Positions 1-8,819 of a DNA stretch of 64,000 nucleotides are shown piece after piece (position 1 is the first letter of the stretch; each line of letters starts with the position of its first letter). Location of the stretch: contig SVNH01000004.1 of the NCBI GenBank assembly GCA_015067005.1, positions 1 to 64,000 of the forward strand, in the 5' to 3' direction. The DNA is from Ruminococcus flavefaciens (lineage in GTDB: Bacteria > Bacillota > Clostridia > Oscillospirales > Ruminococcaceae). The position numbers were made by a program, and so were the translations under genes. The notes beneath the pieces were generated by a model. It was given only the letters and a program-made list of their open reading frames with translations, made no database searches and was not told where the DNA came from.

Positions 1-76
1 GCCTCGTAGTTCAGTTGGTTAGAACGCCTGCCTGTCACGCAGGAGGTCGACAGTTCGAGTCTGTTCGGGGTCGCCA
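1..76 (+). tRNA. tRNA-Asp (GTC), first base outside window
   Basis: Cloverleaf with anticodon GTC in a seven-base loop, a TTCGAGT T-loop and an encoded 3' CCA. Only six of the seven 5' acceptor bases are present, so the gene starts one base before the window. It is the first of three closely packed tRNA genes that share a terminator. Confidence 0.95.
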
Positions 77-80
77 TTAT

Positions 81-156
81 GCGGATTTAGCTCATCTGGT
101 AGAGCGCCACCTTGCCAAGGTGGAGGTAGCGAGTTCGAGCCTCGTAATCCGCTCCA
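81..156 (+). tRNA. tRNA-Gly (GCC)
   Basis: Full cloverleaf with matching acceptor arms (GCGGATT with AATCCGC), anticodon GCC, a TTCGAGC T-loop and an encoded CCA. Four bases separate it from tRNA-Asp. Confidence 0.95.
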
Positions 157-161
157 ACAGC

Positions 162-235
162 GGCGCTATAGCCAAGTGGTAAGGCGTGGGTCTGCAACAC
201 CCTGATCCCCAGTTCAAATCTGGGTGGCGCCTCCA
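162..235 (+). tRNA. tRNA-Cys (GCA)
   Basis: Full cloverleaf with acceptor GGCGCTA pairing near the 3' end, anticodon GCA, a TTCAAAT T-loop and an encoded CCA. It is the last gene of the tRNA cluster. Confidence 0.95.
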
Positions 236-263
236 AAAAGTCACGCATCAGCGTGACTTTTTA
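236..263 (+). terminator. Rho-independent terminator of the tRNA cluster
   Basis: An 11-bp stem (AAAAGTCACGC with GCGTGACTTTT) with an ATCA loop runs into a T-rich tail immediately after tRNA-Cys. Confidence 0.9.
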
Positions 264-284
264 TTTTACATGAAAACTATTACT

Positions 285-318
285 TCCGGAGACAGTATTG
301 ACTGCTTCCGGATTTTTT
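285..318 (+). terminator. Possible second terminator hairpin
   Basis: TCCGGA pairs with a second TCCGGA, and inner CAGT pairs with ACTG around an ATTG loop with one mismatch; TTTTTTA follows. It would back up the tRNA terminator or isolate the rnf promoter. Confidence 0.55.
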
Positions 319-359
319 ATTTAAAAATTGAGTAATATAATAAATTTTATGAATTAGTA

Positions 360-388
360 TTGAAATTTACTGTGAAATCATATATAAT
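360..388 (+). promoter_or_regulatory. Sigma-A-type promoter of the rnf operon
   Basis: TTGAAA, a 17-base spacer and a perfect TATAAT lie about 65 bases upstream of the rnfC start, with no gene between. No operator-like repeat was recognised. Confidence 0.7.
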
Positions 389-452
389 TAAATAGTATGG
401 CGTGTTTTAGTCAGAAATACTTGCGGAGCTTCCGCGTTACAAGGAGAATATA

Positions 453-1730
453 ATGAAGAAACTGAACGTAATAAAGCTCAGTCATCGAAAAAACACCGAA
501 AACTGTGCAACTGTTGACTTTCCTCTGCCGGCAAAGATAAGGATCCCGATGTCTATGTGTATGGGAGCACCCTGTCAGCCGCTCGTCAAGATAGGTGACG
601 AGGTCAAGGTAGGTCAGAAGATAGCTGATTCGGACGCTGCTTTCAGCGCACCGATACACTCAGGCGTTTCAGGTAAGGTTACAGCAATTACGGATTATCA
701 GACTGCTATGGGTGCGGTCTGCAAGATGATCGAGATCGAATCGGACGGTCAGCAGACTGTCTCGGATGAAGTTAAACCGCCCGTTATCAGCGATAAGGAA
801 AGCTTTATCAAGGCAGTCAGGGAGAGTGGTGTGTGCGGTCTCGGAGGCGCAGGCTTCCCGACACATATCAAGCTCAATCCCAAGACACCTATCGACACTC
901 TTGTCATAAACGCGGCTGAGTGCGAGCCTTATATTACTGCGGATTACCGCGAAATGATGGAGTGTCCGGACGATATAATCGGCGGCATCAATCTTGTGAA
1001 GTGCATTCTCGGAATAAAGTCTGCCAAGCTTGCTATCGAGGCTAATAAGCCCGAGGCAATAAAGAATTTCACTGAAATGGCTCAGAATGACGATACTATC
1101 GACATCGTAACCCTTCCTTCAAGCTACCCGCAGGGTGCTGAAAAGGTCATTATCTATAACACTACCGGACGTATAGTCAAGGAAGGCGAGCTCCCGTCAG
1201 ATGAGGGAGTTATCGTGCTGAACGTTTCGACCTGTGCATTCATCTACCGCTATTCACAGACCGGTATGCCGCTCGTTACAAGACGTCTCACCGTTGACGG
1301 AAATGCAGTTGGTGAGCCTAAGAATATCCGCGCGGTCATTGGTACATCCTTCCGCGAGATACTTGAATTCTGCAAGACCGACCTCGATTCTATGAAGAAG
1401 CTTATCGCAGGCGGTCCGATGATGGGAATGAGTGTTCCGGACGTTGATATGCCAGTTGTAAAGACCTCTAACGCGCTTCTTGCTGCCAAGAACTTCGATG
1501 AGCGCAGGACTTCTGCCTGCATCCGCTGCGGACGCTGTGTAAGAGTGTGTCCGCTCGGACTTATGCCTGCCGAGATCGACAAGGCTTACCGTATCAGGGA
1601 CATTGAGGATCTGAAGTCGCTGAAGGTGCTTCTCTGCATGAACTGCGGAAGCTGTACATATGTCTGTCCGGCAAACAGAAAGCTTGCCGAGACCAATCAG
1701 CTTGCAAAAATGCTGATACCAAGAAAGTGA
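453..1730 (+). CDS. rnfC: Rnf complex subunit RnfC
   Basis: Peripheral NADH- and flavin-binding subunit of the Rnf complex, which couples ferredoxin oxidation and NAD reduction to ion export across the membrane. The 425-residue protein has a glycine-rich nucleotide-binding segment (CGLGGAGFPTH, about residues 129-139) and two C-terminal iron-sulfur motifs, CIRCGRCVRVCP and CMNCGSCTYVCP (about 356-400). There is no membrane segment, as expected of RnfC. AAGGAG precedes the ATG at good spacing. It is the first gene of the clostridial order rnfC-D-G-E-A-B. Confidence 0.96.
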   Translation: MKKLNVIKLSHRKNTENCATVDFPLPAKIRIPMSMCMGAPCQPLVKIGDEVKVGQKIADSDAAFSAPIHSGVSGKVTAITDYQTAMGAVCKMIEIESDGQQTVSDEVKPPVISDKESFIKAVRESGVCGLGGAGFPTHIKLNPKTPIDTLVINAAECEPYITADYREMMECPDDIIGGINLVKCILGIKSAKLAIEANKPEAIKNFTEMAQNDDTIDIVTLPSSYPQGAEKVIIYNTTGRIVKEGELPSDEGVIVLNVSTCAFIYRYSQTGMPLVTRRLTVDGNAVGEPKNIRAVIGTSFREILEFCKTDLDSMKKLIAGGPMMGMSVPDVDMPVVKTSNALLAAKNFDERRTSACIRCGRCVRVCPLGLMPAEIDKAYRIRDIEDLKSLKVLLCMNCGSCTYVCPANRKLAETNQLAKMLIPRK

Positions 1731-1742
1731 GGGGACTTACAA

Positions 1743-2702
1743 ATGAATAAGCTTATCGTTTCGCCGTCTCCGCACGACGAGAATTACACAAAAACTACCG
1801 GCATTATGCTGAATGTCATACTCGCGCTTCTTCCTGCATGGGCAGCTGCCTGTTATATTTTCGGGCTGAGAGTTATACCGCTCACAGCAGTCTGTATTTC
1901 AAGCTGTGTTATCTTCGAGTACCTTTGCAGAAAGCTTATGAAGCGCGATAACACGATCACTGACCTCTCCGCAGTTGTAACAGGTCTCATCCTTGCGATG
2001 AATCTTCCTGTGACTCTGCCTTACTGGATGGCAGTTATCGGCTCGTTTACCGCTATCGTTATCGTTAAGCAGCTTTTCGGCGGACTTGGACAGAATTTCG
2101 CTAACCCTGCTATCACCGCACGTATCGTACTTATGGTATCATTCCCGGCAGCTATGACCAAGTGGGAGCTGCCATTCGGTGAAAAGGTAGATGCAGTTTC
2201 AGCGGCAACCCCGCTCCGTCTGGAAGGTATGTCCGATGAGCAGCTTCTTGACATCGGGCAGTCCATGCCGACATACAAGGACCTTTTCCTCGGTACTACC
2301 GGCGGATGTCTCGGTGAGACCTGCGCTCTTGCACTCCTCATCGGCGGATTATATCTTGCATTCCGCAGAATAATTTCACTTGCCGCACCGGTATCATTCA
2401 TCGGAAGCCTTGCACTCCTTACATGGATCTCAGGCGGTGATCCGCTCTACCACATCCTCGCAGGAGGCGTATTCCTCGGCGCATTCTTCATGGCAACAGA
2501 TTACGCAACAACTCCTATAACCGAAAAGGGCAAGATAGTGTTCGGTCTCGGCTGCGGTATCATAACATTTGTAATAAGACACTTCGGCTCTTATCCGGAG
2601 GGTGTATCGTTCTCGATACTTCTCATGAACGTTCTCACTCCGTACATCGAGCAGCTTACACGTACAAAGGTATTCGGAGCAAAGGGGGCTGAAAAGGCAT
2701 GA
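1743..2702 (+). CDS. rnfD: Rnf complex subunit RnfD
   Basis: Integral membrane subunit of about ten helices that carries a covalently bound FMN and forms part of the ion path. It has 319 residues, the usual size. The segment DAVSAATPLR (about residues 149-158) matches the flavin-attachment region of RnfD/NqrB proteins. It starts 12 bases after rnfC behind a GAGGGG ribosome-binding site, and its end overlaps rnfG by four bases (ATGA), which suggests translational coupling. Confidence 0.95.
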   Translation: MNKLIVSPSPHDENYTKTTGIMLNVILALLPAWAAACYIFGLRVIPLTAVCISSCVIFEYLCRKLMKRDNTITDLSAVVTGLILAMNLPVTLPYWMAVIGSFTAIVIVKQLFGGLGQNFANPAITARIVLMVSFPAAMTKWELPFGEKVDAVSAATPLRLEGMSDEQLLDIGQSMPTYKDLFLGTTGGCLGETCALALLIGGLYLAFRRIISLAAPVSFIGSLALLTWISGGDPLYHILAGGVFLGAFFMATDYATTPITEKGKIVFGLGCGIITFVIRHFGSYPEGVSFSILLMNVLTPYIEQLTRTKVFGAKGAEKA

Positions 2703-3232
2703 AAGAAAAAGTGATCCCCACACTTGTGCTTACGATAATATGTGTTGCGTCCGCACTTCTGCTCGTACTCGCTCACGAGGCTACCAAGGAGAATATTGCC
2801 GATCAGAAGGAAAGCAAGTTCAGCGACAGTGTCGAGAAGCTTTTCGGAAAGACCGATATTACCCTTCTTGATACTACTTTCGGAAATGATAATATCGAGG
2901 CTATCGCAGTTACTCCCGACGGAAAGACCGCTGTTCAGGTAATCGCTGACGGCTATTCAAAGGAAGGCATCAACATCCTTGTGGGAATTGATGAAAACGG
3001 AAAAATAAGCAAGATAGAGTTTATTTCCCTCGGTGAAACTCCCGGACTTGGCTCGAAGGTCAAGGACAACGAGGATTTCCGCGAGCAGTTCTACGGAAAG
3101 TCGGCTTCACCTGTTGAACTCGACGCTGTAAGCGGTGCGACCTTCTCTTCAAAGGGTATGAAAAACGCAGTCGAGGAAGCGCTCGACGTTTACAATAACA
3201 ATAAGGAGGCGATCCTGAGTGGCAGAAAATAA
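2699..3232 (+). CDS. rnfG: Rnf complex subunit RnfG
   Basis: Membrane-anchored extracytoplasmic flavoprotein of the Rnf complex. One N-terminal membrane helix (about residues 7-25) is followed by an FMN-binding domain ending in VSGATFSSKG, the threonine motif to which FMN is attached. At 177 residues it is a normal clostridial RnfG. It overlaps rnfD by four bases and rnfE by fourteen. Confidence 0.94.
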   Translation: MKEKVIPTLVLTIICVASALLLVLAHEATKENIADQKESKFSDSVEKLFGKTDITLLDTTFGNDNIEAIAVTPDGKTAVQVIADGYSKEGINILVGIDENGKISKIEFISLGETPGLGSKVKDNEDFREQFYGKSASPVELDAVSGATFSSKGMKNAVEEALDVYNNNKEAILSGRK

Positions 3233-3896
3233 AAATTCCCTCGGAAGGGAACTCACCAAAGGCATAATCAAGGAAAACCCGACTCTTGTTATGCTTCTCG
3301 GAATGTGTCCGACACTGGCAGTAACAACTCAGGCGAAAAACGGTATCGGCATGGGGCTTGCCACGACTTTCGTACTTCTCGGCTCAAATATCGTAATATC
3401 GCTTCTCAGGAAAGTTATACCTGATAAGGTAAGAATACCAGCTTTCATTGTTATCATCGCAAGCTTCGTAACGCTCATAGGCTTTCTGCTTGAAGGCTAT
3501 CTGCCGGATCTTTACGAAAGTCTCGGAATCTATCTCACGCTCATCACTGTAAACTGTATAATCTTCGGAAGAGCGGAAATGTTCGCAAGCAAGAACGGAG
3601 TTGTAGCCTCAGCCTGTGATGCGATAGGAATGGGCATCGGCTTCACCCTTGCACTTTTCCTCATGGGCTCTGTACGTGAGATAATCGGCGGCGGACAGTG
3701 GCTCGGAATGAGCATACCGGTCCTCCACGATAATCCGATGCTGTTGTTTATTATGCCTGCCGGCGGATTCTTTACGCTCGGCATGATAATAGCGCTGGTG
3801 AATAAGCTTTCAAACAAGAAACCGCCGCTTGAACTCGGATGCAAGGGATGTCCGAATGCTGCCAACTGCTCAAAGAACGGGGGTGACTGTCAGTGA
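3219..3896 (+). CDS. rnfE: Rnf complex subunit RnfE
   Basis: Integral membrane subunit with about six helices, one of the paired RnfA/RnfE proteins that hold a membrane-embedded iron-sulfur centre. The paired cysteine motifs MCPTLAVT and VNCIIFG are present. The start is GTG, preceded by AAGGAGGCGATCCTGA inside the rnfG end. The C-terminus carries four extra cysteines (CKGCPNAANC plus one more), a clostridial extension rather than a core feature. Confidence 0.94.
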   Translation: MAENKNSLGRELTKGIIKENPTLVMLLGMCPTLAVTTQAKNGIGMGLATTFVLLGSNIVISLLRKVIPDKVRIPAFIVIIASFVTLIGFLLEGYLPDLYESLGIYLTLITVNCIIFGRAEMFASKNGVVASACDAIGMGIGFTLALFLMGSVREIIGGGQWLGMSIPVLHDNPMLLFIMPAGGFFTLGMIIALVNKLSNKKPPLELGCKGCPNAANCSKNGGDCQ

Positions 3897-4471
3897 AGAC
3901 CATGTTCGTTATACTTCTCTCGGCTATGCTGACAGATAACTTCGTACTCTCAAAATTCATGGGAATATGCCCGTTCCTCGGCGTTTCAAAGAAGCTCGAC
4001 AGCGCTTCCGGCATGGGATTGGCAGTTACATTTGTAATGATATGCGCTACCTGTGTTACTTACCCGATCCACCACGGCATCCTCGTTCCGAATGAGCTCG
4101 AATACTTCGATACAGTTGTGTTCATTCTTGTTATAGCGCTTTTCGTACAGCTGGTCGAGACCATGCTGAAAAAGTGCATCCCCTCGCTGTATAAGTCGCT
4201 GGGTGTTTATCTGCCGCTCATAACCACTAACTGTGCTGTGCTCGGTGTTACCGTGCTCAATATTGACAACAATTACAGCTTTGCACAGTCAATCGTGAAC
4301 GCTCTCGGCGGCGGACTTGGCTTCATGCTTGCGCTCGTCATTTTCTCGGGAGTCCGCAAAAAGCTTGAGTATGCTGACATCCCTGAGACCTTCAAGGGCG
4401 TACCGTCAACACTTATAGCAGCTTCGATAGTTTCGGTAAGCTTCATGGGCTTCTCCGGACTCTTCAACTAA
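3893..4471 (+). CDS. rnfA: Rnf complex subunit RnfA
   Basis: Integral membrane partner of RnfE, 192 residues with six predicted helices and the matching cysteine motifs GICPFLG and TNCAVLG. The GTG start overlaps the rnfE stop; an ATG three codons later is a weaker alternative. A GGGGGTGA ribosome-binding site lies in the rnfE end. Confidence 0.94.
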   Translation: MKTMFVILLSAMLTDNFVLSKFMGICPFLGVSKKLDSASGMGLAVTFVMICATCVTYPIHHGILVPNELEYFDTVVFILVIALFVQLVETMLKKCIPSLYKSLGVYLPLITTNCAVLGVTVLNIDNNYSFAQSIVNALGGGLGFMLALVIFSGVRKKLEYADIPETFKGVPSTLIAASIVSVSFMGFSGLFN

Positions 4472-4482
4472 GGAGGTGCAGT

Positions 4483-5274
4483 ATGACTTATCTTGTTCCT
4501 GCACTTATACTTGCCGGCTGCGGAATACTTGCCGGAGTTCTGCTCACAGTAGCAGCTAAGGTGTTCCACGTTGAGGTAGATGAAAGAATAGGGAAGATCA
4601 GCGAGGCACTTCCTCAGGCGAACTGCGGTGCCTGCGGATACGCTGGCTGTGCGGACTACGCCTCGGCTATTATCGAAAAGGGCGCTCCGACGAATCTCTG
4701 CCGTCCGGGCGGTGCTGATGCTGCCGGAAAGATAGCAGCTATCCTCGGAAAAGCTGCTGAGGACGTTGTTCCTATGGTCGCAGTAGTTCACTGCAACGGC
4801 GACTGCAATGCAACTCAGAAGGACTTTGTTTTCACCGGAGTTAAATCCTGCAAGGCAGCTAAGCGTTTTTATGCCGGCGACGGTGCCTGCAAGTACGGAT
4901 GTATAGGTCTTGGCGACTGCGCTGAGGTCTGCGAGCATGACGCTGTTAAGATAGAGAACGGCGTTGCTAAGATAATCCCGTCACTTTGCGGTGCCTGCGG
5001 ACAGTGTGCAGCAGTTTGCCCGAATCACCTTATATCCATTAAGCCGCTTAATAAGCATATTGACGTTTTATGTTCATCGGCTGCAAACGGTAAGGCAACA
5101 AAGCTTGCCTGCAAAAACGGCTGTATCGGATGTAAGATATGCGAGAAGAAGTGCCCGACCGGTGCAATTACTGTCAGTGACTTCCACGCTTCGATAGACT
5201 ATGAAAAGTGTACCGGCTGCGGCGAGTGTATGAATGCTTGTCCGGTAAAGGTTATTCACAGCTGTGAGAAGTGA
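4483..5274 (+). CDS. rnfB: Rnf complex subunit RnfB
   Basis: Ferredoxin-oxidising entry subunit of the Rnf complex. It has an N-terminal membrane helix (about residues 4-26), then a CGACGYAGC-type cluster, then a cysteine-rich region and ferredoxin motifs CGACGQCAAVCP, CIGCKICEKKCP and CTGCGECMNACP. Its 263 residues match clostridial RnfB. AGGAGG precedes the start. It is the last gene of the operon and a terminator follows directly. Confidence 0.95.
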   Translation: MTYLVPALILAGCGILAGVLLTVAAKVFHVEVDERIGKISEALPQANCGACGYAGCADYASAIIEKGAPTNLCRPGGADAAGKIAAILGKAAEDVVPMVAVVHCNGDCNATQKDFVFTGVKSCKAAKRFYAGDGACKYGCIGLGDCAEVCEHDAVKIENGVAKIIPSLCGACGQCAAVCPNHLISIKPLNKHIDVLCSSAANGKATKLACKNGCIGCKICEKKCPTGAITVSDFHASIDYEKCTGCGECMNACPVKVIHSCEK

Positions 5275-5287
5275 ATATATAAGAAAG

Positions 5288-5314
5288 AGCCGCAGGTAAA
5301 TCCTGCGGCTTTTT
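5288..5314 (+). terminator. Terminator of the rnf operon
   Basis: AGCCGCAGG pairs with CCTGCGGCT around a five-base loop and is followed by TTTT, 14 bases after the rnfB stop. The following 225 bases up to the next gene show nothing further. Confidence 0.92.
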
Positions 5315-5539
5315 CGTTGCAAGTGTCTGTGTTATGCGTTTCGTTCATACACACCGTAACTCTGAACACATAACTTTTATTCTCAGCAGCCTAAACCGAA
5401 GAGCTTGCAGAGAATTGCCCATATGTTATTGCAGCACATATCTCATATCTCCTTTTAAGTATTTCCCCTTGGGATACTTTGATTATAGCAGGATATACGC
5501 CGGATTTCAATGCAAAAAATATGGAAGAAAAGCTTCCAG

Positions 5540-6013
5540 TCAGTTGAGGAGCCACACTCCTACCGAGAGATAAGAGGCGAAAATCAGCCATATTACGTAA
5601 GGAATGTTGATCCCAGCCGCAAGTTTACTGACCTTTCTGAAAGCCCATACCATTGCGCCGGAAAGTATTGTCAGAACTATCGCGGTTAAAGCTGCGGCTG
5701 CAAATGCACGGAAGCGGAAGAAAATAATGCTCCACGAGAAGTTTACCGCAAGCTGTATAACGTATATACCGAGTGCGAGGGTACGGTCAGAGCCTGCATC
5801 CTCATTGCGGTAGACAAGGTATGCGCCGAATCCCATGAGAGCATACAGGATAGTCCACACGACAGGGAACAGGAACGCCGGAGGTGCAAACGGCGGATTT
5901 TCCACTGATTCGTAGAAAGGTCTGAAGCTGCCGGAGAGAAGCGCGGATACAGCTCCTGTGAGCTCGGCAGAGACAACAAAAATGAGCATATCCGTTAAAC
6001 TGAATTTTTTCAT
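5540..6013 (-). CDS. tspO: TspO/MBR family membrane protein
   Basis: Small tryptophan-rich sensory protein of the TspO/peripheral benzodiazepine receptor family, with five membrane helices that bind tetrapyrroles in characterised members. The family signatures NPPFAPPAFLFPVVWT and NFSWSIIFF are clear. The start is placed at MKKFSL, because GAGGTAATTGCT sits just upstream on the minus strand; a longer frame exists but lacks a ribosome-binding site. 157 residues is the normal length. The physiological role here is unknown. Confidence 0.9.
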   Translation of the reverse strand: MKKFSLTDMLIFVVSAELTGAVSALLSGSFRPFYESVENPPFAPPAFLFPVVWTILYALMGFGAYLVYRNEDAGSDRTLALGIYVIQLAVNFSWSIIFFRFRAFAAAALTAIVLTILSGAMVWAFRKVSKLAAGINIPYVIWLIFASYLSVGVWLLN

Positions 6014-6071
6014 AGCAATTACCTCACAATCTGATCTGGTAAATACTATGTCGGATATACTCATAATATGC

Positions 6072-6737
6072 TTATTTGAGCGGAGTTACACAGTTGAACA
6101 CCGCATAGAATTTTATCGGGATATGCTTATCCATGTGGCACTTGCCGAAGAACCACTTCTTATAGCTGCAAGTCTTGATGATGTCCTCGAAGAAAGCGTG
6201 TACCTCGAGGCGCTGAAGCACATCAACGTTCAGACAGTCCTTCAGCGAAGCGGGCGGTTCGTGGGTGATTATAAAATCGACCGCATTGCCATACTCTGCA
6301 AGGTTGCGGATAGCTTCGCGTATCTCATCATGAGAGGGCTGCTCGCGTTCCCACCACATATCGCCCTCGCGTCTGAACTCATAGTCCTGACTGTGACCGC
6401 CGCCGAAAGCGAATATCTGCTTACCCTCGATCGTGTATATCTGACCGCGCATGAGGTGTACTATATTAGGTGCGACCTTATGTACCTTACCGCCGTTCCA
6501 TTCGGTAACAGGGAGCGATTCGAGCAGCTCGAAGTTTTCGTGACAGCCGTCAACAAAAGCGATAGTGAAATTCTTGGAAGCAAGCTTTTTCAGAACAGAC
6601 TGCTCTTTCCGCGAGCCGTCCCATAAAAAGCCGAAGTCTCCGCAGACGATAAGAGTATCACTCGACTTGATTTTTTTCATGGCAGGATCTTTGAATCTGT
6701 TTATATCACCATGAGTGTCTCCAGTAACGTAGATCAA
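6072..6737 (-). CDS. Metallophosphoesterase with altered metal motifs
   Basis: Calcineurin-like phosphoesterase. GDTHGD (residues 6-11) and GDFGFLWDG (33-41) are intact. The usual GNHE is GCHE (Cys65), and the usual C-terminal GHxH reads GKCH (residues 198-201), so one Asn and one His ligand of the di-metal site are replaced. The fold should remain, but activity is uncertain. The start is TTG, chosen because GGAGGT lies seven bases upstream and no ATG is available. It is transcribed with or next to tspO. Confidence 0.85.
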   Translation of the reverse strand: MIYVTGDTHGDINRFKDPAMKKIKSSDTLIVCGDFGFLWDGSRKEQSVLKKLASKNFTIAFVDGCHENFELLESLPVTEWNGGKVHKVAPNIVHLMRGQIYTIEGKQIFAFGGGHSQDYEFRREGDMWWEREQPSHDEIREAIRNLAEYGNAVDFIITHEPPASLKDCLNVDVLQRLEVHAFFEDIIKTCSYKKWFFGKCHMDKHIPIKFYAVFNCVTPLK

Positions 6738-6826
6738 AATGAATACCTCCGTTGAAATTGTTCTAAGTATATTCTACCACATTTGAGCTAAAAGGTAAAG
6801 GGGAGAAAAAAATTTTTTAAAAGGGC

Positions 6827-6855
6827 TTTAAAAATTGAAAAGAATCTGGTATAAT
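6827..6855 (+). promoter_or_regulatory. Candidate promoter of the DacF-like gene
   Basis: A perfect TATAAT lies 17 bases after a weak TTTAAA, 56 bases before the start codon. The -10 box is convincing and the -35 box is poor. Confidence 0.5.
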
Positions 6856-6910
6856 ATATATGTATGTTTTGAAATAGATTGATGATCAGTATATATATGA
6901 AGGAGAAATT

Positions 6911-8386
6911 ATGAAAAGATTTGTTTCACTTTTAGCGTCACTGTTTATATTGCTGCCGTTTTTAAGGCTTCCGGAAGCAAGTGCTGTGGGATTCCCGTAT
7001 AAGAATAAACTCAACAGCGAATCTGCACTGCTTGTAAGTCTTGACACAAATGAAGTCCTGACGGAGAAAAATGCTGATACACCACAGTGTCCGGGACCTC
7101 TTGTAAATATCATGACAGCTGTCATAGTCCTTGAAAACTGCAAGGATCTCAATGAGCAGCTCACCCTCGATCCGGAGGTATATACTCCTGTGTATTACGA
7201 GATACCTGTTCCGGAGGATCTCCCTCATGTTGAGGTGAGCGATAACGATGAACTCACAATAAAGGATCTGCTTTACTGCATGATGCTTACTTCGTCTATT
7301 GAAGCCTCTGAAACTCTTGCGGATCATTTCGGAAAGCAGTTCATGAGCTCCGATGACGGCAGCGTTGAGCGTCCCTCAACGATATTCGTAAAGAAGATGA
7401 ATGAAAAGGCTCAGGAGCTCGGTCTGACTTCAACTAAATTCACTAACGCTCACGGTATGCACGATCCTGAGCAGTATACAACAGCCCGCGATCTTGCAAA
7501 GCTTACTGAGTATGCGCTGAATGTACCTCACTTCCGCGAAATCGCAACCGCTTCGACCTATCAGCCGGCAGTTCCGAATGCAACACGTCATCCGAACCGT
7601 GATAAGTGGGTGTGGAACCACTCAAATCTCATGATGGACGATCAGGATCCGGATAATCAGTACTATTTCATGGGTGCTAAGGGTATCAAGACTTCAAACC
7701 TCGAAGCAGCCGGAAGAAGTATCGTAACTATCGCAAGCAAGAACGGCTACAATTACCTTGCTGTGCTTCTGAAAGCGCCATTCAAGACTGATGACGGCGA
7801 ATCGAGATTCTGTCACCTTGATGACGCATCGAACCTTCTCAACTGGGCATTCCAGCATTTCTCAAAGCAGGAACTCCTTGCTGCTACGGCTGAAATGGGA
7901 GAAAAGCCTGTAAAGCTTGCAGATAATGGCGGTAAGAACTATGTAATCGCACGTCCGAAGGAGAGCGTCGAGAGACTTTGGTGCGATGAGGTCGATACAA
8001 GTCTCATAAACAAGGACAAGATAATCTGGTACAAGGACGAATTTCAGGCACCTGTGAAATCCGGCGATGCACTTGGCAGCGTAACGCTTGTCTACGCAGG
8101 TGAAGAGCTTGCAACTGTTGAACTTGTAGCGGTCTCAGATGTTGATCGTTCAAAGACCAAATATAATATTGAAGTTGCAAAGAGGTTCCACAAGTCTGAG
8201 TGGTTCAGAAACGCGGTTAAGATCTCGATAATACTCTGTATCGTGTATATAATCATATGTATCTATGCACTTATCATCTTCAAGAGCAACAAGAAGCCGC
8301 TGAAACCGATCTACGCAGTTCCTAAGCTGGATAAGAAAAAGAAGAAAAAGAAAAGACCAGATAACGATCGTATGAACAGACAGTAA
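6911..8386 (+). CDS. DacF-like penicillin-binding protein, probable pseudoenzyme
   Basis: Homologue of D-alanyl-D-alanine carboxypeptidases of peptidase family S11. It has an N-terminal signal peptide, the S11 domain (about residues 35-300), a PBP5_C-like beta domain (about 340-420) and, unusually, a C-terminal membrane helix (about 436-458) with a lysine-rich tail. The catalytic SxxK is replaced by PLVN (Ser to Pro63, Lys to Asn66), SxN by SSI (128-130) and KTG by KTS (260-262). The reading frame is otherwise intact, so it probably keeps a binding or structural role rather than carboxypeptidase activity. RBS AAGGAG. Confidence 0.87.
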   Translation: MKRFVSLLASLFILLPFLRLPEASAVGFPYKNKLNSESALLVSLDTNEVLTEKNADTPQCPGPLVNIMTAVIVLENCKDLNEQLTLDPEVYTPVYYEIPVPEDLPHVEVSDNDELTIKDLLYCMMLTSSIEASETLADHFGKQFMSSDDGSVERPSTIFVKKMNEKAQELGLTSTKFTNAHGMHDPEQYTTARDLAKLTEYALNVPHFREIATASTYQPAVPNATRHPNRDKWVWNHSNLMMDDQDPDNQYYFMGAKGIKTSNLEAAGRSIVTIASKNGYNYLAVLLKAPFKTDDGESRFCHLDDASNLLNWAFQHFSKQELLAATAEMGEKPVKLADNGGKNYVIARPKESVERLWCDEVDTSLINKDKIIWYKDEFQAPVKSGDALGSVTLVYAGEELATVELVAVSDVDRSKTKYNIEVAKRFHKSEWFRNAVKISIILCIVYIIICIYALIIFKSNKKPLKPIYAVPKLDKKKKKKKRPDNDRMNRQ

Positions 8387-8506
8387 AAATACCCCCGTAT
8401 CATAAATGCTATACCCATATTGAGTTTATCCGCAGATTACTGGGGCAAACCTTTCTGATGTAAGATATTCTTAACGCAGAAAACTAAAAATCGAATAGGA
8501 TGGTAA

Positions 8507-8540
8507 AATCCCGATGCTGTGCATCGGGATTCTTGCTTTA
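8507..8540 (+). terminator. Terminator hairpin
   Basis: AATCCCGATGC pairs perfectly with GCATCGGGATT around a TGT loop, followed by CTTGCTTTATT. It lies 120 bases after the DacF-like gene. Confidence 0.75.
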
Positions 8541-8553
8541 TTGTAATTTGAGG

Positions 8554-8720
8554 TCGCAGAGTGATTTTAAAGAGACAGCCGTGCAGAGCCTTACAAAAAA
8601 TTTAATAATTAACGCTGGAATAGCTCAGTTGGTAGAGCAGCGCATTCGTAATGCGCAGGTCTCGGACTGATTATAAAGCGACAGCCGTGCAGCACCTTGC
8701 AAAAAAATTTAATAATTAAC
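8554..8720 (+). repeat. Imperfect tandem duplication of the tRNA-Thr 5' region
   Basis: About 53 bases upstream of the truncated tRNA (ending in AATTTAATAATTAAC) recur with few changes upstream of the intact gene. The two copies are offset by 107 bases, and the repeated unit includes the first 48 bases of the tRNA. Confidence 0.8.
8614..8661 (+). pseudogene. Truncated tRNA-Thr (5' part only)
   Basis: Identical to the first 48 bases of the downstream tRNA-Thr, including D-arm and anticodon arm with CGT. It then diverges and lacks the T-arm and 3' acceptor strand, so it cannot fold as a tRNA. Confidence 0.88.
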
Positions 8721-8796
8721 GCTGGAATAGCTCAGTTGGTAGAGCAGCGCATTCGTAATGCGCAGGTCGCGTGTTCAAGTCACGTTTCCAGCTCCA
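8721..8796 (+). tRNA. tRNA-Thr (CGT)
   Basis: Full cloverleaf with acceptor GCTGGAA pairing with TTCCAGC, anticodon CGT, a TTCAAGT T-loop and an encoded CCA. Confidence 0.95.
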
Positions 8797-8819
8797 GCGC
8801 CAAGCGGGCGCGCGCAGTT

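Noticed and set aside
5334..5573. Plus-strand frame between rnfB and tspO
   Set aside because: No ribosome-binding site, no recognisable domain and antisense overlap with tspO.
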